Source of the DNA: Microcaldota archaeon
Lineage (GTDB): Archaea > Micrarchaeota > Micrarchaeia > Norongarragalinales > CAINOH01
Reading direction: 5' to 3'
DNA: 5,052 nucleotides
Assembly: GCA_027371655.1 (NCBI GenBank)
Contig: DAHXMR010000237.1
Location: 1 to 5,052 of the forward strand
A model generated the notes under the pieces. It had not been told where the DNA came from, ran no database searches, and was given only the letters and a program-made list of their open reading frames with translations. The position numbers and the translations under genes are program-made. This document shows positions 1 through 5,052 of this stretch, piece after piece. The first letter of the stretch is position 1, and each line of letters starts with the position of its first letter.

Positions 1-236
1 GCTTCTTTTATTAGTTCTAAAGAGTATCCGCTGCCGCATGCGGCGTCCAGCACTTTTTCGTGGAGGGGGATTTTTGCCAAAAGAAGCGCGCGCATGGTGA
101 GGCCGCGCTGGATTTTGCGCACGGCGTTTTTTTCAACGTGCGACCTGCCTTCTTCGGACTCGTAGTATTCCAGCGCTGAAAAACTTTGTTCGGGGCGCTT
201 TGCGGAAAGCGAGCGCCAGCCCGTTGTTTTAGACAT
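1..236 (-). CDS. Bud23-like SAM-dependent methyltransferase, N-terminal part
   Basis: This gene starts at an ATG (complement of 234-236) and runs off the left edge, so 78 codons are visible. Translation begins MSKTTGWRSLSAKRPEQSF. Residues about 59-67 read VLDAACGSG, the glycine-rich SAM-binding motif I of class I methyltransferases. The stretch before it (residues about 24-51) contains YYESEEGRSHV and KIQRGLTMRAL. Compared from memory with human BUD23 (FYDETEARKYV, DIQTRMAGRAL), it aligns without gaps and shares about 9 of 28 residues, including the Y, E, R, V, IQ and RAL positions. Bud23 with Trm112 makes N7-methylguanosine in 18S rRNA near the P site, so an rRNA modification role is plausible but inferred. 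Other Trm112-type or generic class I methyltransferases remain possible. A longer reading frame (17-262) overlaps in another frame but has no recognisable protein. There is no Shine-Dalgarno and no well-placed TATA box upstream, so it may be co-transcribed with the gene before it. Confidence 0.82.
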   Translation of the reverse strand, partial: MSKTTGWRSLSAKRPEQSFSALEYYESEEGRSHVEKNAVRKIQRGLTMRALLLAKIPLHEKVLDAACGSGYSLELIKE

Positions 237-289
237 ACGGAGATTTGACCACGGGGGAACAAAAAGGGTTTTCTTCCGGTTTTTCGCGT

Positions 290-1384
290 TTAGGTTGCGC
301 CGGAGTAGTATTGTGCGACTCTTTCGGGGTAGTGCATGCCCAGGCCGTCGCCTTCGCACTTGCTGGCATCGAAGTTGCTTAAGCAGGCCTGGTTCATCGC
401 GCTTTTGAGGTCGGCTCCGCCCCGGTATATTGTCATTGCGAGTTCTTCCGAGCCTTTTCCGCGGTTGTAGCCGAAGAATATGAGGTTGGGAATGTCGCCC
501 CCCGTTGCGCCCATCGATACCGCGTAATCGTAGTCGCCGGCAAGGTGCTGTGTGCCCATGTCGATGTTCTGCTCAAGGGAGCACCCCATGCTCTCGCAGG
601 CTTCCACTTGCATTATTCCCTGGCCGTTGCTCTTGTCGTTTTCGCACCCGCTTTCAGTCATCATGAGCGCCAAAACCAATTCCTTGTCGAAGCCGCGTTG
701 GTACAGGCCGTTTTGGTTCATGTACTTATCGAGGAGCGCGTTCATCTCTGGGTCGTGGCAGGTTGCCGCAAGGGCGGTTCCCGCGCCTGCCCGGTATCCC
801 CAGAAGTCGAGGAATTGCTGGCCCATCGAGCCGCCGCCCGACAAAGTTTGGTGCAGCGCCACTAGCGCAAGCAGGCTTATTTCGGGCGCGGGAAGCGGCG
901 AGCGCAGAAGCACTGCTTCCGGCGCCGCGTTCCATTCGGGAAATCCTTTTTGGTACATCAGCGTTGCCTGCACGCGGCTTGTGAGGCTCGCGAAGCCTAT
1001 TCTCGGCCCCAGCATCAGGCTCGGTTCCTCCTGCGCGGACAGCTGGTATTTTATCTGCGGCTTGGAGGGAATGCCGTCGAGCGCCTGCCGTTTTTGCGCG
1101 CCTTTGAGCGCGGGGTTGCCGCACGCGCGCAAAAGCATCGACTCGCTGAACGCGTCCACGTAGCGGTCGCGCATGGCGTCGGCAGACACCGTTTTGCCGT
1201 TTTCATCGAAGGCCGATTTTTCCATGAGCTTTTTGGAGTAGAAGTCGATTTGGTAGACGTCGCGCGCAAGCTTTTGGTTTGCAGCGTCGGCCTTGTCGAA
1301 GCCGCAGGCCAGGCCTGCGTCCGCTGCCGCAAGATGCGTGAAAAGCGCGAAAACCAAAAACAATGCGAGGGACAATCGTTTCAT
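290..1384 (-). CDS. Secreted lysozyme-like (SLT transglycosylase domain) protein
   Basis: This 364-residue protein has an N-terminal Sec signal peptide: charged KR, a hydrophobic core LSLALFLVFALF, and a likely cut near AAADA (about residues 19-23). Residues about 24-215 are of unknown type and probably mostly helical. Residues about 230-362 look like the lysozyme-like SLT fold. FDKELVLALMMTESG carries the probable catalytic Glu244, GIMQV lies at 256-260, EQNIDMGTQHL at 271-281 matches the usual ENI..G..YL helix, GYNRG at 305-309 stands in for AYN.G, and YPERVAQYY is near the end. The gap between the Glu and the GIMQ motif is about three residues shorter than in E. coli Slt70. There are eight cysteines (27, 88, 209, 247, 263, 268, 334, 343), consistent with disulfides outside the cell. 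Family members cleave glycan strands of peptidoglycan, so the substrate in an archaeon is uncertain. The start lies 18 nt after the stop of the upstream membrane-protein gene, which suggests an operon. The ATG is chosen because the signal peptide begins there. Confidence 0.88.
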   Translation of the reverse strand: MKRLSLALFLVFALFTHLAAADAGLACGFDKADAANQKLARDVYQIDFYSKKLMEKSAFDENGKTVSADAMRDRYVDAFSESMLLRACGNPALKGAQKRQALDGIPSKPQIKYQLSAQEEPSLMLGPRIGFASLTSRVQATLMYQKGFPEWNAAPEAVLLRSPLPAPEISLLALVALHQTLSGGGSMGQQFLDFWGYRAGAGTALAATCHDPEMNALLDKYMNQNGLYQRGFDKELVLALMMTESGCENDKSNGQGIMQVEACESMGCSLEQNIDMGTQHLAGDYDYAVSMGATGGDIPNLIFFGYNRGKGSEELAMTIYRGGADLKSAMNQACLSNFDASKCEGDGLGMHYPERVAQYYSGAT

Positions 1385-1402
1385 TTCAATCAGGTTCGGT
1401 TC

Positions 1403-3454
1403 TCATCTTTGCCCAAGCGTATAGAACGAATTTTCGTCCGACTTTGTGAGCTTGTTGTCCGCGTCGGCGGAGTAGTAAAGGTATTGTTCCTTGGCAAGGC
1501 CGGAGAGAGCGTTGTCCAAGTCCCCGTTTCCGGAAAAGCCGGTTACTCCGCTTTTGCCCGCGGTCGTCGCCCAGTTGCCTGCCCAGTATCCGTTGTTTTC
1601 AAGCGCGGTTTTTTCCCCGCCTTCGCGCAAATCCGCATTCAGCTTTGCAATGTTGAGCCTCGCGGGCCACAGGCCGAAGCCCTGGAATTCTCCGGGAAGG
1701 GGGCAGGCCGCGTTTTCGGGAGTGCGCGCCAAGAGGAAGAGGCGGCTTGCGGAGTATCCGTTGCCGAATAGGTTCTTGTATGAAAACGTGTCTGATGGAA
1801 GCATTTTGCCGAAGTCTGATGCGAAAAGCGTTGCCGCAGGCGGGGTTTCGTTGCAGTTGCAGTATCTTCCCGAGCAAATGTCGGCCGGGAAGGGGTAGAT
1901 CCTTGGCTCCAAATAATCTTCTGAAACAAATTTTTTCGCCTCTTCCTTCGGGAGGAAGTCTATGTGGAACACGCCCATCGGAATGCTCATTTGCACTTGT
2001 TCGCCGCGCTGGGTGATTTTGCAGTCCTTGTCGGCCGTCGTTGCCGCGAACGCGCCGACCTCGCCGGCTTTGATGCCCATCTTGCGCCCGCACACCACGA
2101 AGTCGAAGCCTTCCAAATCGTAAGGCAGGTTGTTGAAGACAAGCACGGCTTTTTGCACGGCTTTGCCTTCGTATTCCTTGAACAGGAGCTTGGGCGGCCA
2201 GATTTTTACGTAGTTGTTGAAGTTGTTTTCATATTGCAGGGAAACGGCGAAGCTGAATTTCCTCAGGCTTCCGTCGGGGTTGCGGGGCTTGGTCAAATCG
2301 CCGTATTCCACCGCGCCCTGCGCCGAGGCCGGGCTGAACGGCATTTTGCCGCCCTTGATGAGCTGGCGATAGTCCGCGGAAACGATTATCTTGCCGTTCT
2401 CGCCATCGTAGGCGACCGAAAGCCCGGGCTTGAACGCGTCGAGCCCCCGTATCGCGTAATCGAACCGCATTTCCGGGTTGGAAAAATCGCCTGCCACCTG
2501 TTCCTCGCAGTAGAAGCCGGGCATGAACTCGGACACGATGATTGAGCCGTTGGAGCATTGGCGCGGGGTTGGCGCCTCTATTTTTTCCCCGGTCGCGGTC
2601 TCGTTCCCGAGGTTCTCGCCGGAGGCCGTTGTCGAAAAGAGCGCTTCCGCCGCGGCAAGCGCGTCCGCGAAAGAGCCGCCGCCGTTGAGTATTTTCGAAA
2701 GCATTTCCGACGTTTTTTGCGCGTCTTCGCCGCTTTGGGCCTGCAGCCACGGCGAGTTCAGCAAATCGTCAAGCCGCGCCCTGTCGTCGGAGCTTATCGG
2801 AAAACGCGATTCGCCAAGCGCGAAGTGTATCGAGCCCGCGGAAAAATCCTCGCCGCCCCCGCCGCCCAGAAGCCCGGTTATCGTTTGCACCGGCGACAAA
2901 AAGCTTATGGTCTTCGACGCGCCGGATGCCAGGTCCTTCAGGCCCACGAACAGGGAGGGGTCCTCCTGCAAAACGTAGACCTCGCCGGGCGCCGCGCCCG
3001 CAACTTCAATGTCGGACGCTTTTTGCGCGATTTTCTTGGGGAACATCACCAGCGTGCGGAAGGACGCGGTCGAATTCCCCGTGTTGTTGAAAACAAGCGT
3101 TTCGATGCGCTTGCCCGCGGCAAAGCCGACGCTGCGGGTAAGCGTAATCGCGGCGTTGTCAACAACGATTGTTTCGGGGGCGAAAGACTGGTTTTTGAAG
3201 CGCGCGGGAAAAGTCGCGTTCTGCGGGGAAAGCACCGATGGCGGATTGAAGCCTTGGCCGGAAGGCGGCGTGGGCGAAAGCGCGGCGCCATGCGCGCCCG
3301 AAGGCGCGGCTTGTTCCTGCCACGCCCCCAAAAGGAACAGCCCGGCGCCTATTGCCAAAACCAGGAGCGCGCTCTGCAAAAACGGCATCAAATCCTCGGG
3401 CTCGCGCTCTCCCTCTTGCGAATAATAATTGCCCCGCTCGCCCATATTCGGCAT
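1403..3454 (-). CDS. Membrane-anchored surface protein of unknown function
   Basis: This 683-residue protein is not recognised as a whole. Residues 1-23 are polar and acidic, and a single hydrophobic segment (about 24-44, FLQSALLVLAIGAGLFLLGA) is followed by a Pro/Gly/Ser-rich linker (about 48-75). The remainder is predicted to be extracellular. Residues about 101-195 (ITLTRSVGF, ETLVFNN, FPKKIAQKASDIEV, LQEDPSLFVGL, SGASKTISF) resemble, from memory, a beta-rich domain common in archaeal surface proteins. Residues 197-201 are a run of five glycines. Eight cysteines are at 300, 316, 455, 478, 527, 532, 534 and 584, with CSGRYCNC at 527-534. N-glycosylation sequons are visible at N79, N88, N123, N127, N284, N302 and N535. 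All this fits a disulfide-stabilised glycosylated surface protein. It heads a likely two-gene unit with the secreted lysozyme-like protein 18 nt downstream. The first ATG fits the upstream TATA box as a leaderless start. Met4 and Met23 are alternatives, and Met23 would begin directly at the membrane segment. Confidence 0.87.
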   Translation of the reverse strand: MPNMGERGNYYSQEGEREPEDLMPFLQSALLVLAIGAGLFLLGAWQEQAAPSGAHGAALSPTPPSGQGFNPPSVLSPQNATFPARFKNQSFAPETIVVDNAAITLTRSVGFAAGKRIETLVFNNTGNSTASFRTLVMFPKKIAQKASDIEVAGAAPGEVYVLQEDPSLFVGLKDLASGASKTISFLSPVQTITGLLGGGGGEDFSAGSIHFALGESRFPISSDDRARLDDLLNSPWLQAQSGEDAQKTSEMLSKILNGGGSFADALAAAEALFSTTASGENLGNETATGEKIEAPTPRQCSNGSIIVSEFMPGFYCEEQVAGDFSNPEMRFDYAIRGLDAFKPGLSVAYDGENGKIIVSADYRQLIKGGKMPFSPASAQGAVEYGDLTKPRNPDGSLRKFSFAVSLQYENNFNNYVKIWPPKLLFKEYEGKAVQKAVLVFNNLPYDLEGFDFVVCGRKMGIKAGEVGAFAATTADKDCKITQRGEQVQMSIPMGVFHIDFLPKEEAKKFVSEDYLEPRIYPFPADICSGRYCNCNETPPAATLFASDFGKMLPSDTFSYKNLFGNGYSASRLFLLARTPENAACPLPGEFQGFGLWPARLNIAKLNADLREGGEKTALENNGYWAGNWATTAGKSGVTGFSGNGDLDNALSGLAKEQYLYYSADADNKLTKSDENSFYTLGQR

Positions 3455-3464
3455 AATTTATACT
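3455..3464 (-). promoter_or_regulatory. Second TATA-like box next to the start codon
   Basis: On the minus strand this reads AGTATAAATT and abuts the first ATG of the surface-protein gene. It matches an archaeal TATA box as well as the upstream candidate does. If it were the one used, transcription would begin about 26 nt later, inside the annotated coding region. The first usable in-frame ATG would then be Met23 at 3386-3388, with a leader of roughly 45 nt. I rate it less likely than the box at 3479-3488. Confidence 0.25.
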
Positions 3465-3468
3465 TACT

Positions 3469-3480
3469 AAAAAACAAGAA
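3469..3480 (-). terminator. T-rich run, possible terminator of the M24 peptidase transcript
   Basis: The minus strand reads TTCTTGTTTTTT about 95 nt after the stop of the M24 peptidase gene. Archaeal RNA polymerase can terminate at T-rich runs on the non-template strand without a hairpin, so this could end the peptidase transcript. It overlaps the space between the TATA box and start codon of the next gene, so the T content may simply be promoter sequence. Confidence 0.3.
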
Positions 3481-3488
3481 TTTAAATG
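3479..3488 (-). promoter_or_regulatory. Archaeal TATA box for the surface-protein gene
   Basis: The minus strand reads CATTTAAATT, centred about 29 nt upstream of the ATG at 3454. Just upstream is the purine-containing stretch GCGAAAACCGC, compatible with a BRE. With the usual spacing of about 26 nt from TATA centre to transcription start, the mRNA would begin 0-3 nt before the ATG, that is, essentially leaderless. This agrees with the missing Shine-Dalgarno and supports the choice of first ATG. Confidence 0.6.
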
Positions 3489-3519
3489 CGGTTTTCGCAG
3501 ATTTGCACAAGCATGCCCC

Positions 3520-3569
3520 CGGCACCCGTGCCGCATCCGCGGATTCACGGCACGCAATGCCCGACGGCA
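3520..3569. repeat. Cluster of interlocking short inverted and direct repeats
   Basis: CGGCAC occurs at 3520-3525 and 3548-3553, and its complement GTGCCG lies between them at 3528-3533. GTGCCG can therefore pair either with the copy 2 nt to its left or with the copy 14 nt to its right. Between GTGCCG and the right copy sits the perfect 10-bp palindrome ATCCGCGGAT (3535-3544). CGGCA recurs at 3565-3569. GCATGCCCCCGGCAC (3511-3525) and GCAATGCCCGACGGCA (3554-3569) form an imperfect direct repeat. The cluster begins a few nucleotides after the peptidase stop, so on the minus strand it would form a hairpin in the 3' untranslated part. Its role is unknown: RNA end structure, protein binding site or chance in GC-rich DNA. 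Confidence 0.5.
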
Positions 3570-3572
3570 ACT

Positions 3573-4619
3573 TCAGAGTATCGTGACGTCCTCGAAGCGC
3601 ACGCCGAATTTTTTGGGCACGTAGATTCCCGGCTCGATGGTGAAGCACATTCCTGCTTTGAGTTTTTGTTCTTCTAGGGACGGGCCGTCGTGCACCTCCA
3701 GGCCCACGAAGTGGCCGATGGAAAGCCCGGCTTCCTTGAACGTGTCTTTTTTGAAGCCGTACTCGCGCAGGACTTCGAGCGCGGTTTGCGAAAGCGTTTT
3801 GCCCGAAACGCCGACGCGGGCCTTTTTTTCAGCCGCCGCTTTGGCCTCCCACACCGCGTCCAGCGCGTCGCGGGTTTGCCGGTCCTTCCCGCCGTAAATG
3901 GTGGTCGTCGCGTCCCCGCAGTAGCCCGAGTATTTTGCTCCGACGTCTGCAAGCAGCACTTCGTTCTCGCGCGCCATCGCGTTGGAGGTCGCCTCGTGGA
4001 ACACGCTCGCCCTCATGCCCGTTTGAATCAGGGGCGGAAAGGAGTCGAGGCTTGCGTGCATCTGCCTCGCGTGCAATTCCATCACGCCCGCGAGGTAGTT
4101 TTCGGTCTCCCCGTACAGTTGCCCGCGTGCGCGCATGCGGTGGAGCTCGCGGAGGCATTCGTTGGAAACTTTTTGCGCGGCCCTGATGCACCCGATTTCC
4201 TCGGCGTCCTTGATGAGGCGGATTTCGCGCAATTGCCCGTTGAATGCAACGGCCTGTTTTTTCTTTTTCTGCAATTCAAGCAGCAAACCCGCAGCGCCCG
4301 AGGCACGCGGGTCGAACGCGATTCTTTTTGCTGCCGTTCCGGAGACAAGCTTCTTGAAATCCGCCTTGAACTTCGAAAGGGGGAAAGAGTCCGCAAAGCC
4401 GGAGAATTGCTCCGGGGGCTGGGTGGAATACACCGCGCATTCGCCGCGCTTGACTATCAAAAACGCGGGGAATGCCGTGTCTCCGCAGTAATAATAGGCA
4501 TTCGGGTCCACGCCGCTGCCGCTTCCGATGACGATGGCGTCGGCCCTGGCTGCCGCGAGTTTTTTCTGCAGCTTCTTTATGCGCGCAGCGTGGTCGAAGC
4601 GGGGTTGCGGGAATTGCAT
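3573..4619 (-). CDS. M24-family Xaa-Pro peptidase (aminopeptidase P / prolidase type)
   Basis: This 348-residue cytoplasmic metallopeptidase is predicted to cleave the bond involving a proline at the second position of peptides, recycling proline-containing peptides. Residues about 8-135 form the creatinase-like N-terminal domain (IKKLQKKLAAARADAIVIGS at 14-33). Residues about 140-348 form the pita-bread catalytic domain. All five metal ligands of the family are visible: D225 in LLADVGAKY, D236 in GYCGD, H303 in IGHFVGLEVHDGP, E329 in FTIEPGIYVP and E343 in GVRFEDVTIL. H208 (VFHEATSN) and H310 fit the substrate-site histidines. HFVG...HD resembles the human prolidase version (HFLG...HD, from memory) more than the bacterial HGIG...HE form. 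The protein stops five residues after the last metal ligand, about 10-15 residues earlier than many relatives. No signal peptide is present. The gene is divergent from a TldD-type protease gene and has its own TATA box. Confidence 0.93.
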   Translation of the reverse strand: MQFPQPRFDHAARIKKLQKKLAAARADAIVIGSGSGVDPNAYYYCGDTAFPAFLIVKRGECAVYSTQPPEQFSGFADSFPLSKFKADFKKLVSGTAAKRIAFDPRASGAAGLLLELQKKKKQAVAFNGQLREIRLIKDAEEIGCIRAAQKVSNECLRELHRMRARGQLYGETENYLAGVMELHARQMHASLDSFPPLIQTGMRASVFHEATSNAMARENEVLLADVGAKYSGYCGDATTTIYGGKDRQTRDALDAVWEAKAAAEKKARVGVSGKTLSQTALEVLREYGFKKDTFKEAGLSIGHFVGLEVHDGPSLEEQKLKAGMCFTIEPGIYVPKKFGVRFEDVTIL

Positions 4620-4640
4620 GTTTTTGGTTACGGTTGAAAC

Positions 4641-4650
4641 AAACTTAAAG
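4641..4650 (-). promoter_or_regulatory. TATA box for the M24 peptidase gene, perhaps shared with the divergent gene
   Basis: The minus strand reads CTTTAAGTTT, centred about 26 nt upstream of the peptidase ATG at 4619, the spacing expected for a leaderless archaeal transcript. The core is almost self-complementary (plus strand ACTTAAAG). Read on the plus strand it would place a transcription start near 4672, leaving a leader of about 24 nt before the divergent ATG at 4696. No better TATA-like element is seen for that gene in the 76-nt gap. Confidence 0.55.
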
Positions 4651-4695
4651 AGTGCTGCTGCAATTCATCCAACAATCTGACGCGGGTTTTGGGAA

Positions 4696-5052
4696 ATGCT
4701 TGATTTTTCTGCAAGGGACGATTGGAAGGCGGTTTTGTCCCGCGAGCTTGAACGCGTGGCGGCCCAGCCGGGCGTGGATTATGCCGATGCCCGCATTGCG
4801 GCAAGCAGAAGCGGTGTTGCCGGGGTTTCGCGCGGGGAGAAGACTTTCGAAGGGGGGGAATCCGAGGGCATCGCGTTCCGCGTGCTTTTCAATGGCGCGT
4901 GGGGCTATGCGAGCGCCAGCAGCGTTTCAAAAAAGGACGCAGCGGATTGCGCCACAAGGGCGCTGAAGGCGGCACGCGGCGCGGGGGCCGGCAAGGGAAA
5001 GGAAAGCGGGAAGGTGGAACTTGCGGACGCGGATTTTTTCGAGGGCGACGCT
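4696..5052 (+). CDS. TldD/PmbA-family protease, N-terminal part
   Basis: An open frame begins at ATG 4696 and continues through the right edge, with 119 codons visible. It begins MLDFSARDDWKAVLSREL and contains VDYADARI (about residues 27-34), SRGEKTFEGGESEGIAFRV (about 45-63) and NGAWGYASASSVSKKDAADC. These match the N-terminal domain of the TldD/TldE (PmbA) family, where DYADVR, EG.GFRV and GAWGFAS-type stretches are typical. The family acts as a two-subunit metalloprotease that degrades or trims peptides in the cytoplasm (TldD has the HExxxH zinc site and TldE/PmbA lacks it). Since that site lies beyond the window, which subunit this is cannot be decided, and full family members are about 430-480 residues. 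An overlapping frame from 4652 has no family resemblance. No Shine-Dalgarno is visible. The ATG is chosen because the family N-terminus begins shortly after it. Confidence 0.85.
   Translation, partial: MLDFSARDDWKAVLSRELERVAAQPGVDYADARIAASRSGVAGVSRGEKTFEGGESEGIAFRVLFNGAWGYASASSVSKKDAADCATRALKAARGAGAGKGKESGKVELADADFFEGDA

Noticed and set aside
17..262. Minus-strand 81-codon open frame beginning MFPRGQIS
   Set aside because: It overlaps the Bud23-like gene in another frame, and its translation (many K, P, S, A, R) has no domain, while the frame starting at 236 shows methyltransferase motif I.
261..277. Possible terminator before the Bud23-like gene (minus strand CCCTTTTT)
   Set aside because: The T-run is only five bases long with no hairpin, and no new promoter follows it, so read-through seems more likely.
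1304..1315. Possible lipobox (GLAC, residues 24-27) in the lysozyme-like protein
   Set aside because: The -3 position is Gly, not Leu/Val/Ile, and a normal cleavage site (AAADA) precedes it. The cysteine more likely takes part in a disulfide.
950..1771. Plus-strand 273-codon open frame
   Set aside because: It lies antisense to the lysozyme-like and surface-protein genes. Its arginine/valine-rich translation has no domain and is typical of the reverse strand of GC-rich genes.
2855..2875. G/C-rich run (five glycine codons) in the surface-protein gene as a repeat element
   Set aside because: It is in frame, encodes a short flexible Gly linker and has no other copy in the window.
2558..3586. 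Plus-strand 342-codon open frame
   Set aside because: It is antisense to the surface-protein gene, very arginine-rich, and crosses the intergenic promoter region. It shows no recognisable protein features.
3690..4637. Plus-strand 315-codon open frame
   Set aside because: It is the mirror of the M24 peptidase gene, whose five metal ligands prove the minus-strand frame.
4652..4966. Plus-strand 104-codon open frame
   Set aside because: It overlaps the TldD-type gene in another frame. Only the frame from 4696 shows family motifs and stays open to the window end.

Overview
The window reads as a GC-rich archaeal chromosome segment holding five protein genes, two of them cut by the window edges. 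The archaeal assignment is an inference from several weak cues. Promoter-like AT boxes (TTTAAATT, CTTTAAG) lie about 26-30 nt upstream of start codons, as expected for leaderless archaeal mRNAs. No gene has a clear Shine-Dalgarno sequence. There is a Bud23-like methyltransferase, and a membrane-anchored protein rich in N-glycosylation sequons with an ectodomain of a style I associate with archaea. The overall character suggests a DPANN-type lineage (Diapherotrites or Micrarchaeota-like), but one window cannot fix this.

Layout, left to right. (1) <1-236, minus: N-terminal part of a class I SAM methyltransferase resembling the eukaryotic 18S rRNA m7G enzyme Bud23. (2) 290-1384, minus: a secreted, cysteine-rich protein with a C-terminal lysozyme-like (SLT transglycosylase) domain. 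(3) 1403-3454, minus: a 683-residue protein with one N-terminal membrane segment and a large extracellular part, not recognised as a known family overall. (4) 3455-3572: an intergenic stretch with a promoter, a T-run and a cluster of interlocking inverted repeats. (5) 3573-4619, minus: an M24-family Xaa-Pro peptidase with all metal ligands present. (6) 4620-4695: a divergent promoter region. (7) 4696->5052, plus: N-terminal part of a TldD/PmbA-type protease.

Functionally, genes 3 and 2 (18 nt apart, promoter only before gene 3) look like one transcription unit making two cell-surface or secreted proteins, one of them a putative glycan-strand hydrolase. This is the most interesting part, because archaea have no murein of their own. 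The Bud23-like gene follows 53 nt later without a visible promoter and may be the tail of the same unit. The M24 peptidase and the TldD-like gene are divergent and together form an intracellular peptide and protein turnover pair. There are no tRNAs, rRNAs, CRISPR arrays, insertion sequences or tandem repeats that I can see. The gene-free gaps are all short (18-118 nt).
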